From assembly GCA_008973525.1 (NCBI GenBank), contig WACJ01000116.1, positions 620,001-684,000 on the forward strand: a stretch of DNA of 64,000 nucleotides. The letters run 5' to 3'. The translations under genes and the position numbers were made by a program. Of this stretch, positions 1 to 13,319 are shown in pieces. Numbering within the stretch: the stretch's first letter is position 1; every line of letters begins with the position of its first letter. The stretch is from Stenopsyche tienmushanensis. Its lineage: Eukaryota > Arthropoda > Insecta > Trichoptera > Stenopsychidae. Under the pieces are notes generated by a model. The model was not told where the DNA came from. It saw only the letters and a list, made by a program, of their open reading frames with translations, and made no database searches.

Positions 1-130
1 GTGGGAAGAATGTATCTTCCCGCGACCAATGCTATCAGTCGACTCTTTTTTATTATTCTTCCCTGCACGTTTGCATTTCTACTTGTGCATGCACAAAAGG
101 GCGGAAAGAAGCCGCTGAAAATCTCACGTT
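1..130 (-). repeat. LTR-like fragment at window edge
   Basis: Minus strand reads AGTCGACTGATAGCATTGGT then GCGGGAAGATACATTCTTCC, a hairpin like those at 27180 and 61650. The rest lies outside the window. Confidence 0.45.
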
Positions 131-227
131 TATCAATTGCGCCTGCGAATATTAATTTGCGATTTCGTAATGAGAAATTTTCCACTCTATTACAATTAGA
201 TATATAATATTATGTTGTTAGTTCAAA

Positions 228-680
228 TGGTCGGGAAACAGGCCCGCCACGGGCGCAATTCGATTTGGGGCACAAAACCGACCCGTTCGAGAGTTAATCA
301 TGGTTTTAGTTTTACTTGATAATTCTACTTTACATGAATCAACACTGATTGATTCTGTCCACTTTTATAATATATACTAAGTGTCTAATCACTCTTTTCT
401 TCATTATTGCTTAAAAATAACAAACACAACGATATTTTCGATCGATTGTAAAATTTAAGCGATCCACCCGATCAGTCTTCTTCGGACAACTTCGTTTTAT
501 AATGAGAGTTCGTAATCGTTCTGTAGATATGTTCAGGACGTGAGGCGCTCATTCGCAATGTCAGCGGCCCGAAAAGCGGACCGGTTGAACACACAGACCT
601 AGTGGCCACTCTTTTAGGGCTTTTTGCAGCATTTTCTATGATCTGTACGATATTTATATATCTTACTAATTTATGTTGTT
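228..680. mobile_element. hAT-like family B, diverged longer copy
   Basis: Shares GCCACGGGCGCAATTCGATT, GACCCGTTCGAGAGTTAATC and GCGGCCCGAAAAGCGGACCG with the 15860 copy, but has extra internal sequence (370-530) and no clear termini. Confidence 0.6.
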
Positions 681-681
681 A

Positions 682-1429
682 TCTTACCTAGCTTTCAGTT
701 TTAATTTACAAAATCTGCGAGATTAATGAACAGCTCGGTTCAGTGGAGGGTCCTCATGCTCCTTTGTCTCAAATGTGAAATAATGAGCCCATTTTTCATC
801 CATAGAGTGAGTAGTGCTTCGAGATTGTTGCCAGTATCGAAAGCGTAATAAAATTATATGTTTCAGAATTCAATCTTTTAGTTGTTTTTCTTTTTTTTTC
901 AGATTTTCTTATTTTTATTGACATCGATCCTGAAAAGGCGTATTATCATCGAAGATCGAGAGCCGCATCTTTACCTTCGAAATTTGCCGTTCATCCGCGA
1001 CGGAATCATCATACAAAGCGCCTGACGCTTCGAATGACCCCCCGGTGCAGTCACCGCATCCGAATAAGGCAACAGTCGGAGATTATCGTAGCGGCGAAGA
1101 CAATGCAACCCCGATTCGTTACAAAATGAAACGCTGTTTCGCAATAGTCTCCAACGTCGTGAACTGTATTCGAAGTTCTTTCAGGCATCCTCGGTTCTCG
1201 GCGAGCGAAGCTTCCAACGAAGCTTTCACTTTCGCAACGGTCCTGTCGCGAAAATGATCTGAGGAAAGTTTTTAATTCCGAACGTTCGATCGAGAGCGGC
1301 CCTGTACGTGAGAAGACTTGAAAATTGGCTATTACAGTCGCGCGCCACGAGCGCTGCGCCGATCACGAAAAATATATTTTTAAGCAGTAGCCTAAAGCGC
1401 AACTTAAGCGCTCCTGAGCGGCGCAGCGT
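682..1429. other. no gene recognised; moderately CpG-rich
   Basis: No transposon terminus or protein domain seen. A 70-codon frame (1045-1257) resembles nothing I know. Base composition rises towards the tract at 1430. Confidence 0.4.
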
Positions 1430-1625
1430 ATAAGTGTGCGTGCGCGCGCATGCGAGTGTGTGCGAGCGCGCGAGAGTGTGTGCGAGCGCTTGCGCATACG
1501 CATACGTGTGCCTCTACGTGTACCTGGTGTGTACCTGTACGTGTGGCGTGCGGTGACGTGTGTGCGGGGCCGTGAGAACGCGCGCGCCGCACAAGTTCCC
1601 AGGCGCGCGCCAACACAACTACTGT
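1430..1625. other. CpG-rich alternating purine-pyrimidine tract
   Basis: A strikingly GC/CpG-rich run (GTGTGCGTGCGCGCGCATGC onward) of alternating purine-pyrimidine steps in an otherwise AT-rich window. Open frames on both strands (81-97 codons) are low-complexity His/Arg/Thr/Ala translations of the repeat, not genes. Could be an unannotated promoter or a degenerate microsatellite. Confidence 0.6.
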
Positions 1626-1639
1626 CAGGGCGCGAATTG

Positions 1640-3393
1640 CAATTGCCAAACCGCAATAAATTTAATTATTATCTCTATTGCGTCTCATAGATCACTATCG
1701 CATATTATTATCATATAGCCGAGGATTTGAATCCTATTTTGCATAGTCTTCTCTCTTCTGATTTCTAATGGTTTGAGATAAAATATATTATTTCTTTTGG
1801 TGATTCTGCCATCAGAGTGTTCGAATCCATGGCATTGAAACAGATTTAATCTACACAATATTCTCAGTAGTCGACGGAAGCATCTTTGCGACTTTTTTGT
1901 TCGATTTTATTATAATCTTGGGCGAAAAAGCATCCCGACTTATACTCTATATATATTAACAATCGGACTGAAAATATGGACCCCCTCGTCCGATTTGGTC
2001 ATATTATGATGGTTGGTGAAATTCGAGCACAGAGAAAAAGGAAAAAGCAGGTATCATCATTGTCGGTGTCGGGGCATTCTCCGTGCCCTCGTGACCGGCC
2101 GCCTCCGCCCCCGCCCCCTCCGCCCCTGCCACGACCGACTCTTCCTTTTGTACGGAGCGCACGCCTCACACGCTCTGCGCAGGGTCACCACAAACTATGT
2201 TGCGCACATAAATGTCTCCAATTTAAATCACACCGGATTGTTTTATTAAAATGTTTTGAGAATTTAAGGAAAATGCACGAGACTCTCATGCGATAGAAGT
2301 GAAATATCATCGCTCCTATGAAAAGTTGATTTAAATGGAAATTGTTGGCTAAACCTGTTTTTGTGCGATTTCAATGTTATGCGGTTTGTTTAATGCATTT
2401 TTTTAAAAATATTTTTTTGGGACCATATAAACGCACATATGTAATAATGATAGGCACGAGGAACTGCATAAACAATTAGTCATCGAAACAAGAAAATGCG
2501 AATAAACTTTGATCACTAAATATATTAGTTGAAAGAGAAGTTTTGCAGAATGAAGAAATCGTGATTAAAATACCAATATTCAATTGAAAAACTAGAACGA
2601 TATAAATGTCGTGTAATAGTGAAATCGTAATAGGAAACCGCGCATATCGAGGGCAGAAAAACAGATTTTTGTTTAAGAGGAGATTCACAAAAGAAAAAAA
2701 AGAAATGTAACGTGGAAGGAAATCTTAGGAAAATTGCAAGCTGATCAGATTCGGATTTTCTACTTTCAAAATAAGATTTCTGCAAAGCAGTAGTGATACT
2801 TGGATGATGACGCCATTTCCAACTTCCCATGAGGTGTCTTCGCATCAGCGGCGAATTATCAAAACAGCAGCTAACTGTCAAAATAGCAGCAGATTGTCAA
2901 AAGGGTGGCTATTTTTCGAAAAGAGATTCGACCGTGATCAAATCGAGTAATTAAGTTTAATTATCAAAACAAATGACTGTCAGAGCAAACGGCGGGATTT
3001 TGAGACGCAACTGAAGACATTAAGCCGGAAAGAAAATGAGCCCAGTACGAGTACGACAGATTCGTCGAGCAGACCTCGACGGAGGAAGACCTCTTTGGAC
3101 AACCGAGTTGATTATCAGACCTCGACCGATTTGGACATCTATCATCGCGCGAATGAAATCATAAACATGTACCGTCGTTCACTGTAGCCGACTCGTGGGT
3201 CGGGACCATTGTTACGGATTATGTCGCGATCGATCTCACAATCGATTACGCATCGCGCCGGGATGCTCTCAACAGCGGATTCGCGTGCGAACAACGTGAC
3301 TTTCAAGTCGCAGCGACGAAGATAGCCGTCCTATACCACACAAAAAAGGCTTAAGTGTACAGTAGAAATGGCACGGCGCATGTGCGTAGCATG
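1640..3393. other. no gene recognised
   Basis: Holds a C-rich pyrimidine tract (about 2098-2155) and a CpG-rich, apparently single-copy stretch at 2960-3340. No domain, splice-consistent exon or repeat family identified apart from the short remnant at 2352. Confidence 0.4.
2352..2440. repeat. remnant related to element P
   Basis: Carries CCTGTTTTTGTGCGATTTCA followed by GTTATGCGGTTTG, matching the subterminal region of element P at 50747 and 7443. No termini are preserved. Confidence 0.45.
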
Positions 3394-3401
3394 TCTATGA
3401 T

Positions 3402-3648
3402 CAGTGGTGTAGTGGGGCGGGGGCGCGTGGGGTCGGCGCTCCCACACTTTTTTCTAAACGATTTGGAAATTTTGCATAATATATATTGTAATTTTTAAAA
3501 ATTTATTTTAACTTAAATTGTTTAAATTGAAAAACGTTTGGTTGGAAACATGGTGCGAAAATTGTATCACTGCTGGTAGGGGAGGGGGTACTGAAATATT
3601 ATAATTAATCAGCGCTCCCAGACTTTTTTATTTAGCACTACATTACTG
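3402..3648. mobile_element. hAT MITE, family C deletion derivative
   Basis: 247 bp with CAGTGGTGTAGTG at the left and CAGTAATGTAGTGCTAAATA inverted at the right, flanked by a perfect 8-bp duplication TCTATGAT (3394-3401, 3649-3656). Both ends match the ends of the 24101-25835 element in opposite orientation, so it is a deletion derivative of it. Confidence 0.88.
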
Positions 3649-3656
3649 TCTATGAT

Positions 3657-5214
3657 GCATGCGATGGAGAAGGAAACACTATAAGCGATTTCAGACTCTT
3701 CTCCGATCCGATTGTGAACGAACCCATGGGACGTTTAACTGAAAGCGACAATGGGGTGGGATTCAGCGCGAAAAGATTGATCGCTTTGGATTCCCATCTT
3801 GTATACACAAATAAATGCATCGAAAATAAGTCTACTATTACTTAATTGAAGAAAGTCTTGTGACCATTTTCGTTCAACATTGAAGGTGATATGGATTATG
3901 TCGAAATTTTAATATAAATCAATTAATATCAAGTATGAATGACACGGTGAACTCTTAATCAATGAAGATTTGCAGAAATTGGAGTGCTATATCACGTCTC
4001 AAGAAAATTACGTTCGTTACCCAAATGAATGCTAAGGGTTGTTATATGAATACAAATGAAATATATATTAAATAGATGGTAATTGTACAGCCCTATGGTG
4101 GATGGCGCTTTTCTTTCACACGCCCACGCTGATATATTTTTCATCTCACTTAGCTGTCGGAGAGCTTCTGAGTCACTCGCATCTATGTCATAACCTGTAT
4201 CGCAAGCAAGTCTTTTTGGTCATCACCATAAAGTAGCTGAACATCTATGGAATTCTTATCCGCCTTTGGATCTGTCATCACTGATCTTTTTATGTGCACT
4301 TTTTTAATTCTCTGTCTAAACGAGCGACATTTTGAGGACGACCACGCGCGGACCCCAATGCGTTGAATATGCTAGGCAAAATGCCTGATTTAATGATTTA
4401 AATTAATCTGATATGCAAGAACGGAATAGGTCCAGTCTTTTTGAAGACTTCTACGACGGTCGATCGAGGATGGAAATTGTCAGGTGACGAAGAAAAAAAT
4501 GAATAGTCGAAATATTCGCAGAATTCGATGCAACATTTCTGACAATTCTGAACTCTTAAATCTTGGCATGGCGAAGTGAATGCCAAAAAGGGCAATAAAA
4601 ATGCTCGAGCCATCTCGAAGGATGTTGACATTCGTGAATAATTTCTGAAGATGAAGATCATGCCGCATGTTAAAATTATATTGCGTCTATAAATAAAGGC
4701 TCGGGTTCAAATCCAGATTGTGCAAAATATTTTCACAGTATCAAATAATTTGAAAGAACGAGAATACTATACCAAGAGCTGGTAGCATAACTTGAAGTCT
4801 GGCGACTGGTTCTGCAAAGCTTACCAGACTGTCATAATGATAGTCCAGAAACACGCCAGAACACAGCCATTAAATTATTCACATGTGTTAGATAAACTTT
4901 CATTTTTGATGCCAGCTCTCAGTCTTTACAGAAAGGAGTATTTTTGATCGATTGACTTTATTCAGGTTCAGTCTGATTTTCATGGACGTCGACGATTGAC
5001 TGAATTTGCAACTACTTGTAATGCATTATTTGACAGTTATCGAAAAAAATTACATTATAAATGTAAAACGAAGTGATTCTCCAGTGATGGATCCTCCCCC
5101 GTGATCATTGAGCTTCGTCTATACTTTCACAGTATCAAGTGAATTTTAAAGAGGAAGTGCTCAATTTTATAGTCGAATTTATTATTTAAATTTTTAAATG
5201 TTTTGTATTTTATG
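3657..5214. other. intergenic, no gene recognised
   Basis: AT-rich sequence with one dispersed repeat (4823-4918). The 87-codon minus-strand frame at 4398-4661 has no recognisable domain. Confidence 0.4.
4823..4918. repeat. dispersed repeat, copy 1
   Basis: CCAGACTGTCATAATGATAG ... ATTAAATTATTCACATG ... GCCAGCTCT, matched at 23026-23122. Nature unknown. Confidence 0.6.
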
Positions 5215-5345
5215 TTTATTAGTCGTCAGATAGCCTTGGCTGCGGGAAGACGTTCTTCCTGCGGCCAAATCTCTCTCTCGTGATTAATAAAGAAGTGATC
5301 TAAGACCAGAGACTTTCTATTTGACGCCCGTCCATCTTCATCCAT
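5215..5345 (+). repeat. LTR-like fragment
   Basis: Hairpin GGCTGCGGGAAGACGTTCTT/CCTGCGGCC (5238-5266) followed by TTAATAAAGAAG and AGAGACTTTCTATTTGACGC. Fits an R-U5 piece. Confidence 0.5.
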
Positions 5346-7440
5346 CCGCTCGGCACAATACGGCCCGAGATCAAAACGGACCCGCGTGCGCTATAAATAT
5401 TTAAATCTGTTCAATTTTAACCGAACGGGCCCGGGGAGGGCTCAAACTTAAATTGCGCCAAAGACTTCTCAAGTGCTAAATCTGCCATTGGTAACGCTGT
5501 ACCAAAATGATTTAATGCCCTGAGAATGATATCTTGTTTTTTTTTTTTAACTAATTTTGCAGAAAACGCCAGTATGAAATAAAATATAATGAATAGGTAC
5601 ATATTTATGATTTTCTATAATAACTATTCGCAGAAAACCACAGATCTTATTCTGTATTTATTCGGTATTTCACTTTTTGTTGCAGGAAAATTCATGACGA
5701 ACGTACGCTGGATAGCATGAATTCTTGAAATTAGTCCTGTCTTCAAGTGTTTAATCTGTATTTATTAAACGTTCCATTGGGTATAATATCGAGTATTAAA
5801 TCGATTTGCGGTTAGTGTTTTTCTTCGGGTTGTTTGTCTTTCGGTTCACGTCTGCAGGCCATTGTTGGAATACCGCCGAGGTATACATATCTCGTAGCAA
5901 AAATTGTTTTTTATTTGCTCTTAAACATGAAATATTGCGCTTACTTCCGAGAAGAACGAATGAAGAATACCTCGTCGGAGCAAATTTCCTTTTCTTAAAG
6001 TGGGATCATTAGCAGTTGATTGAAGATACTGCAAATGCAAGCGAAGTGAAAACGGAGACTTTTTTCGAGAGCGGAATCCAGTTCTTGGGCCGATTATGGA
6101 AGAGGACGATGTTGAAGTGGAATGTAGGCTCCTGCATCGTGAGAATGCTTCGTGATTGAGTGGTCACTGGTAATGATCAATGGATGGATATGTCAGTCAG
6201 TGGTGACATGGCCCAGCTCACCGTCGTCATATCGAGCCACTGCTCATCATCATCTCGACATTTGTCCAATCTGTGGACGTCTTCTTGTTTGTAAACAACT
6301 TTCGTTCGATTGGATTACTTGGATCGGACTGTGGTCAAAGCGAGCCATGTGCTTACGAAATGTATGTTATGTGTCCAACGATTGGTAAGCTTTGCAGAAC
6401 CTCAGACGAGACGGCCACACAATTTATTTGAGTCGTTATTGTTTTCAAAATCTCAAGCACTGCTTTCAAATTTTAAATGCATCATTTGCATATGCAGAGC
6501 ATGACAAAAATTCAGAGACTTTGCGAAGGCCTTGTCGATAATCAATTTATTTCTTACCGTATTGAACATCAAATTCCGAGAAAATAATATCATCATTGCC
6601 ATAAGCAGAGGGTATGAACAACAACGAAAAATAATTTATGCAAATCCACCAGATCAAGTGCTATCAATGTTTTTACTATTCTAAAACGAAACAAAAATCG
6701 AAGCAGAGTTATAACTCTTATCCAGGGCATTTGGTTTAGTACCAGACATTTATATCGGTTCGGTTACGGCTTTCGTTCTGGGAAAAATAACGGTTTTCGG
6801 TTCAACTCCGAGTGATTCATTTTGATTGTTTAAAGTGGTTTTTTTTATAATATTAAAACTTATCTTCAAGCATAATTTATAGCCTGAAGGTAGAAAAAAT
6901 GTTTAACTTGAAATGAAAAGGGTTTACAGCTAAATCGGTACAGCTAAAAATTCATATCATGATCTTGTTTGTTGTGCAGATAGAGTCTACGTGTGTAATT
7001 TTGATGAATTTAAATTATATAATCACTAGGGAAGTACCTATTATGAAGAGGGGCCTAAATTGAAACTGATAAATCAATATGAATTATATTAATAAGTGCA
7101 TTTCCTGTCTTTCAGTTATGCTGCTGTATGAATGCTATAGAAATTATATATAAATAATAATATATATATATATGTTTTTTTAATTACAGTAAAATGATAG
7201 AAACCGATGTCCGATCGCATTCTTTTTTTGTGTTTTGGCGCAAAATTAGAGTTCAATTTTTACCTCTTTGCGATATTTCGAACCTCCTGTCGGGTTCATG
7301 ATCGCGGATTGACTGTCAATCCGAATCGGAATATAATTAATAATTAATGTCTCAAACTTACTAATACACGGAGCAGTTTTCTTCAATTGTATATTATACA
7401 TCATTCATTCACCTGTTCATGCTCTCAAGGTTGAAGAAAG
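5346..7440. other. intergenic, no gene recognised
   Basis: AT-rich with a short TA microsatellite near 7155-7175. No protein motif or repeat terminus found. Confidence 0.4.
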
Positions 7441-7902
7441 AACTGTTTTTATGCGGATCTTTTTTATGCGATTTTGAAGTTATGCGATTTTCAAAAATAA
7501 TGGAACCTATCTCTCATTTTTCTATAGAGTTATATAGTCGCAATGTTTAACCCTTAGAGTAGTGAGCTAATTTAAAATCATGATAAACTTCGCATCATGT
7601 ATGAAACTTGTATTTAAATAAATAAACACTGTCGATAGCACACAGTTTTCGGTAGATTTTTCAAGTAAACATGAACAATACTCATGAAATACACTTGGAA
7701 TCGGTTCATTATATTATTCACATATTATTGTTAGTCGATAAATTTAGGTTAAAGATCTATACAATCGTACGATGTACGCAAGATACTCTCTCTGTCTCTA
7801 TTTCTCTCCAAACTCAATGTGCATTTTATCATAATTATTTGAAGTTATGCGATTTTTGTAAAATAATGGAACCTATCTATCGCATAAAAACAGACCCAAG
7901 TG
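7441..7902 (-). mobile_element. pogo/Tigger-like element P, 5'-damaged copy
   Basis: The right end is intact: reverse complement CACTTGGGTCTGTTTTTATG ending at 7902 with TA following (7903-7904). The left end lacks the terminal CACTTGG but keeps CTGTTTTTATGCG and the subterminal AAGTTATGCGATTTTC. The centre is occupied by a piggyBac-like MITE starting after TTAA at 7547-7550. Confidence 0.7.
7551..7825 (-). mobile_element. piggyBac-like MITE (family K), nested in element P
   Basis: CCCTTAGAGTAGTGAGCTAA follows TTAA at 7547-7550. Carries GATCTATACAATCGTACGAT and GTCTCTATTTCTCTCC; then the surrounding element P resumes (TTTGAAGTTATGCGATTTTTG). Confidence 0.7.
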
Positions 7903-7919
7903 TATATAAAAATGAATAA

Positions 7920-8145
7920 CTGTCTGTTTGCAGTTAGATGTATGTTTGTACAAGGTACATTCCTATATCATTCATCCGATTGCGATGAAACTTTGGTGAA
8001 TTTTTGAGCGTTTATCCAAGAAGGTTTTTATATTAGTCTATAAATATAAAAAAATATTGTGTGTTTGTTTGTGTTGTATACATTCCTATATTTTTCATCC
8101 GATTACGATGAAACTTTAGGAAGTTATTATACGCATTTTTGTGAA
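7920..8145 (+). repeat. two tandem modules (CCGATTGCGATGAAACTT)
   Basis: Two diverged units, each with a short AT-rich lead, GTTTGT, an ACATTCCTATAT block and CATCCGATTRCGATGAAACTT. Same type as 45440-45740. Confidence 0.6.
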
Positions 8146-10169
8146 TATTTTTAATTAGAACATGAAGTGAAAGGTATGCACGCAATGCGTCGCTTGAGTT
8201 CCGCTCACGCGAGAGAGGATGATAATCGGTCTTCGAGGCGAGATCATAGCCCTTCTGCTTGCGCTACACGTGGCCTGAAGCAATAAATCACGTAGCTGCA
8301 CTACTCTACTTCTTTTCAAATAATTACGACCTAACTCCTATATCTCTTATCCTACGATGGATTCGTCAACAGGTAGATCTTCATCATGGATATAATTCTA
8401 TAATACACTTTCTCATACAGTTATGCTATTCAAGATAACCACGATAAATCCATTGTAAATGACTTCTTGAAGTATGGATCGTTCAGTTCTTTCTTGATGA
8501 GATATTAATTCTACAGTGGATTGTTTACAGCTATATTTCCAATTTTTTATTTAAATATGACTATCGATATAAGGTTCAATATCCAAATTTAATATTGGGA
8601 TACTGTGATATATGCGAGTCCAAATATGAAATATTTTTCATAGATTTTTTTTTCAGCTTCATATTTGCAATATCACTACATGAAATGTCGCGAACGATAC
8701 GATATGATGATGCCATTATTGAAACCAAATATTTACCTAAGATATGAACTTATTTACGCGGTTGGAACCCAATTTAAGGCCGATATAGACACTAAAAATG
8801 AATGACATTGCAAATATATATATACAAATAGATGCAAATTTGATCAAGCACAAGAAAGTCGTGAATATCGCTCTGCACAACATGGATCTTAAAGCACACT
8901 TCCGCAACATTTATGGTCATATTCTATGCCTTAATGCTTATGTCTCTTCATATAGAATGTGTTTAATAAGCTTATCATAATGCATGATATTATCGTCTCA
9001 CGGCTCCCGTCATTTCCCACTGTTGCCAGGATGCTTAGGTGTTAACAGTATATTCAAATGTGTACGAACATCAAATAATAAAATAAACGAAAAGGGTTGA
9101 GTCAAGTTTACCAAAGCCATATGTAAACAATATCCATTTCTCAAAGGCTTTTTAAGAGCTGAATCGCGTCCTTTCCCACGCTCTATGTGGACAAGTTATG
9201 CTCTACCTACGGTCGAAGGGTTTAAGGGCATTTTTTCTCATAAAAGGCACATATTCCAGTAAACGTGTGTAAATATTTATGATTCGGTGTGGCTATATGC
9301 GTTTTTATACGATCGCATCAATTATCAAAAGAGGGATTATCTCGGATCTCCGGAGGATGGATTTGGAATATTTTCGATGATTAACGAGTCCTGCTGGTCG
9401 TCCGCGTTTATATGTCAATATATCTTTAAGACTGTCATCTCTTGCCTTCTTCATTTTAAGTGTGCAGGCCATCCAGGGCCGGTTTAATAAATGATTTCAC
9501 ATAGCTATGGCCTTAAGCACCAATATTTTATAAGCGGTTCTTTAATACGCGACGTATCCTTCTTATTGGCCTAATAGCCCTCCTAGGTTGAATTGCATTT
9601 TTATCTTCTTATTCAAGGGGCTTTTATTCATTACAGCTATACAGCTATTAGCATTTAATACTGTTCATGACATTAATGATCCAGTTTTATAATAATTTAT
9701 TGACGCAATCAACATCAATAGAAAATGAGTAGCACCTGATGGAATCGAATTATTATTTTACAGCGCTGAAATGAGTACTGGGTTTACTACTTTTGGCGCC
9801 ATTATCAGCGCACAGAATCAAATTTAAATCTCACTATGAAGTTTTTAGCACGGGAAATTGATCAAGTTGATGTAATCAGTATCTATTTAAGCCGATTACA
9901 TTTGCTTGTATGTATTTCGAAGACATTCTTCATACATTGTTGTCAAAGTATAAATTATACGAAACGAGTTTTCAGCAATCTCTGTAGCTTTTATATTCAA
10001 TAAATTATCTTCATAAGGTCATAATGGCATCAACTTCACCTTCTTAAGCCTTTGAGTAAACGCAACTTTGTTTATTTGACCCTTATGGGTGGAACTCGCA
10101 AAGGTCTCAAATAAAAAATGTATGATATTAATAGTGATTAAAAATAATTTTGATCGGGTTTTGGTATTG
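8146..10169. other. intergenic, no gene recognised
   Basis: A CpG-richer patch at 8175-8300 stands out; otherwise AT-rich, apparently unique, without recognisable coding motifs. Confidence 0.4.
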
Positions 10170-10330
10170 GAAAAAAACACCATACCAACAAATTTGGGAG
10201 ATCAGATTTCCTGAATTTGATAAAGTGACAAGAGACTGAATTTACCACAATAAAACACAATAAAAACATTTTGCTACTCATTCATAAATAATTTTCTATC
10301 TAAAACCCCTATTCAAATCATTCAATCCTT
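10170..10330. repeat. diffuse dispersed repeat
   Basis: ACCATACCAACAAATTTGGGAG and TTTTGCTACTCATTCATAAA. The first block matches 27570-27645 in reverse orientation, the second matches 13090-13150. Low identity, limits unclear. Confidence 0.4.
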
Positions 10331-10403
10331 ACTTAACCAAATTGAGAAGCGAAACTACTACATTCTTTCCCTAGAAAGGTGTCCTATGAAGATTACTTAT
10401 ATC

Positions 10404-11206
10404 TAGGGAATCCAATCCCGGGATCCCGGACAGTTTTAGGTACTTAAGAATCCCGGGATTATAAAACGTAATCCCGAAAATTTCGGGATTGAAACTTTTA
10501 TCTAACAGAAATCGTACACCTCACCAACACGATGAAGGCTACTAAATCGAGATATTCCCGATGAAATCTGGACATTTGGAAACAGTGGCGTAATTACTAA
10601 TTGGCGAGCTTAGGTGACGCCTAGAGTCAGTAACTGTCTAATTTATGTATACATATATATATAGTACATATATGTTTTTCAAATTGTTTAATTAACCTTT
10701 CCATACCGGTGATGTATTTACTACACCTCGACTCTTATAATGGGAATATCGATATGAAATATAATAGATACGGGGCTCAAAATTTTTGTATTCCTCCGTA
10801 ATATAATTACGAATCACATCAAAGTATTATAGTATATAAGTATGGGGAATTTGAAATCTGCGAGTTTTAGTCCGTGTTTCAGCGGAAAGGAATTTTATCA
10901 GTCACATTGATGGTGTTATACCAAAATGAGGACTTTTAACTATTATATATATACTAACGAACATTTAAATATCTGATTGTTTTTTTTTAAATTGTATTTT
11001 TATCTTTTCTTAAATAAATAAAATTCTTTGGCCTTCAAGTGATTTTTTTATATTGAACAAATGGACTTATTATTAATTTTTGATCAAATTTATCAATGTA
11101 GTTTCTTAATATATTGAAAATCCCAATCCCGGGACTGGTCCCGGGATTGTCTAATGAAATCCCGAAATCCCGGGATCGAAATTTTGGCTCGGGATTGGAT
11201 TCCCTA
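10404..11206. mobile_element. hAT MITE, family A
   Basis: 803 bp with inverted termini TAGGGAATCCAATCCCGGGA and TAGGGAATCCAATCCCGAGC. Flanked by a perfect 8-bp duplication CTTATATC (10396-10403 and 11207-11214), as for hAT elements. Additional internal CCCGGGAT motifs cluster at both ends. No transposase. Confidence 0.88.
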
Positions 11207-11639
11207 CTTATATCCGATTTAGCACCCTAAGAAGAGGAAGACTATTTTTAAGTATTCATTGTCTCAGAATTTAATTAATAAAAAGTCACGCAGGCATGCA
11301 AATTTAGAAATGCATTTCATTCTGAGACATATTGTTTGCATATTTTCCTAGTTGAATATTGCTTTCCAAATTCCATTTAAAACTTCCAGTATACCAGTTA
11401 AAATTGGAAAATTCTAGATTCTATTCCTAAGTTTACTATAAAAATTACATTATAAAAAAGTTGCCATTTAAGCCTTTCACACCGGAGAGCATACATGCTA
11501 CGCTCAAATGTATAGGCGCAAAATTTTGCAAAAGAGTGGTGATACTCGGTTAATGACGCCACTCCAGAACAGTCAAAGGGGAATAACAACATTGATCAAT
11601 GATAAGAATGATGCGAGTATCTTAATTAGCAAAACAAAC

Positions 11640-11800
11640 GCTTGCACTCAAGACAACACGAACGAAAGTCACAATTATCACAATTAAGATCTTTATTTAT
11701 CCAACTGAATATCACAATTATGAGATCGTGGATACTAACTAGAAGAATAAGTCTTCCGCGGCCAAGACTATTGGTCGACTCTTCAGTCCCAAATTTTGAA
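11640..11800 (-). repeat. LTR-like fragment
   Basis: Minus strand: AGTCGACCAATAGTCTTGGC, GCGGAAGACTTATTCTTC, GATCTCATAATTGTGATATT, then AATAAAGATC. Shares blocks with 19610-19960. Confidence 0.5.
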
Positions 11801-13315
11801 TTAAAATAAGTTTATTTCTAACACCTAATAATTAAATACGTTATTTTAAATAAAACAACAATGGGGAGGTTTGGCAAAATTAACTCTATAGCAAATATCA
11901 AAGCGAAAATTCCATTTTTTTAAAACATCTATGATTGTATTATGAGTTATATTAACTTTAACAAATCTCAAACAGCTATGTCAACAACGCCATCGTTCAA
12001 AATGAAGTTTTTCATATCAATTCAATCGGAAAATATATTACATACATATGTGGATCATAAATAAGCACAAAATTGGCGGAGTGAATCAAAACTCGTTCGC
12101 GGAATTTATTGCGGTCATATGGACCCCATGAATTTAATTGGGGGGGTTTAATAACATACGTGCGAGACAATCAATCCTTCTCCTCAATCTTTGTAATGAA
12201 TGCATCAGAAGAAATGATTAACGGCAGATTCTTTTTCTTGCCGGTCGCGATAATAAAGTTCCGAGCCCCCTTTCAGAGTCGTACGTCGACTTTGAGATTC
12301 ACTCCTATGCAGCTAAATGACTATAATTAATCATCGTCATCCGAAGACGGCAAAATCGGGTTACTCATTAAAAGCGGGATTTGCACAGCGTCCGAATTAT
12401 TTATTCATGAATTTTTAGCCCGTGAAAATCGGGCCTTAAGGGCAACGTGTTTTGCCTTAGTCCAAATATGGTACGGGAGCACATCAATTTCATTCTTTTG
12501 CTTAGACATCAATATTACAAAGGAATTTCGAATCGAGAATGCCTTATAGATTATGTATGATGAAACAGCCAAATTACAGTGGATGTCTTTAATGATGTGC
12601 ATGGCATCATTTTTTATGTCTGAAGTCCCTTCATATGAAAGATGCTACGTATGCATATTTATATGTTCCAGTAAATTAGCGCAAAAATTAACATTATCAT
12701 GAAAATAGTTGAAACCCCGATACCAAGTCTGGACTAATCAAGTCTTTGTCTCGCATGTATTAGGATAATCACATTGTGGGTGGTTTAGTTGTGGGAGATA
12801 TCATAAGGTAAGCAGTCGTCGGCTTGTCTTCTTCCATCAAGCATTATCCAACTACCATGATCAAGCAGTCTTACTTCCTACCCGTTTTTTGATTGACGCA
12901 ATGTACTATTATGATCTGGGTTTCTCCATCCACCCAAGGAGACAATAATAAAAGCATAATCATTTTAACATCCTTATAAACAATACTCAGCTAAGTTTTG
13001 GTATTGTGGTTTAAGTCCTTATTATAAAAGTTTGCGTTCAAATTCAGTCTATGGAAAAATACAATCACCTCGATTCAGCTTTAGCATAATTTTGCTACTC
13101 ACTCATAGATTGTCTTCTATCTAAGATTTCTATTCAAATAATCTTATCATAATTTCAGCAAATGGAAAATCATCATGCGGAAAATTGCAAAATCTGCACA
13201 CTTTGCCTGATATCTATATTTAAGCTTTCTGCCCAATCTATTTAACTGCTTGATAAAAATATGACTGTATAGTGTAATTCTCACAATCTGACATAAAGAT
13301 GAATTAAAATTTAAT
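11801..13315. other. intergenic, no gene recognised
   Basis: Open frames of 65-73 codons only; none carries a known motif. Fragments near 13090-13150 match the diffuse repeat at 10170. Confidence 0.4.
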
Positions 13316-13319
13316 TTAA

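Noticed and set aside
1363..1690. Overlapping frames of 81-97 codons in the CpG-rich tract
   Set aside because: Low-complexity translations of an alternating repeat on both strands.
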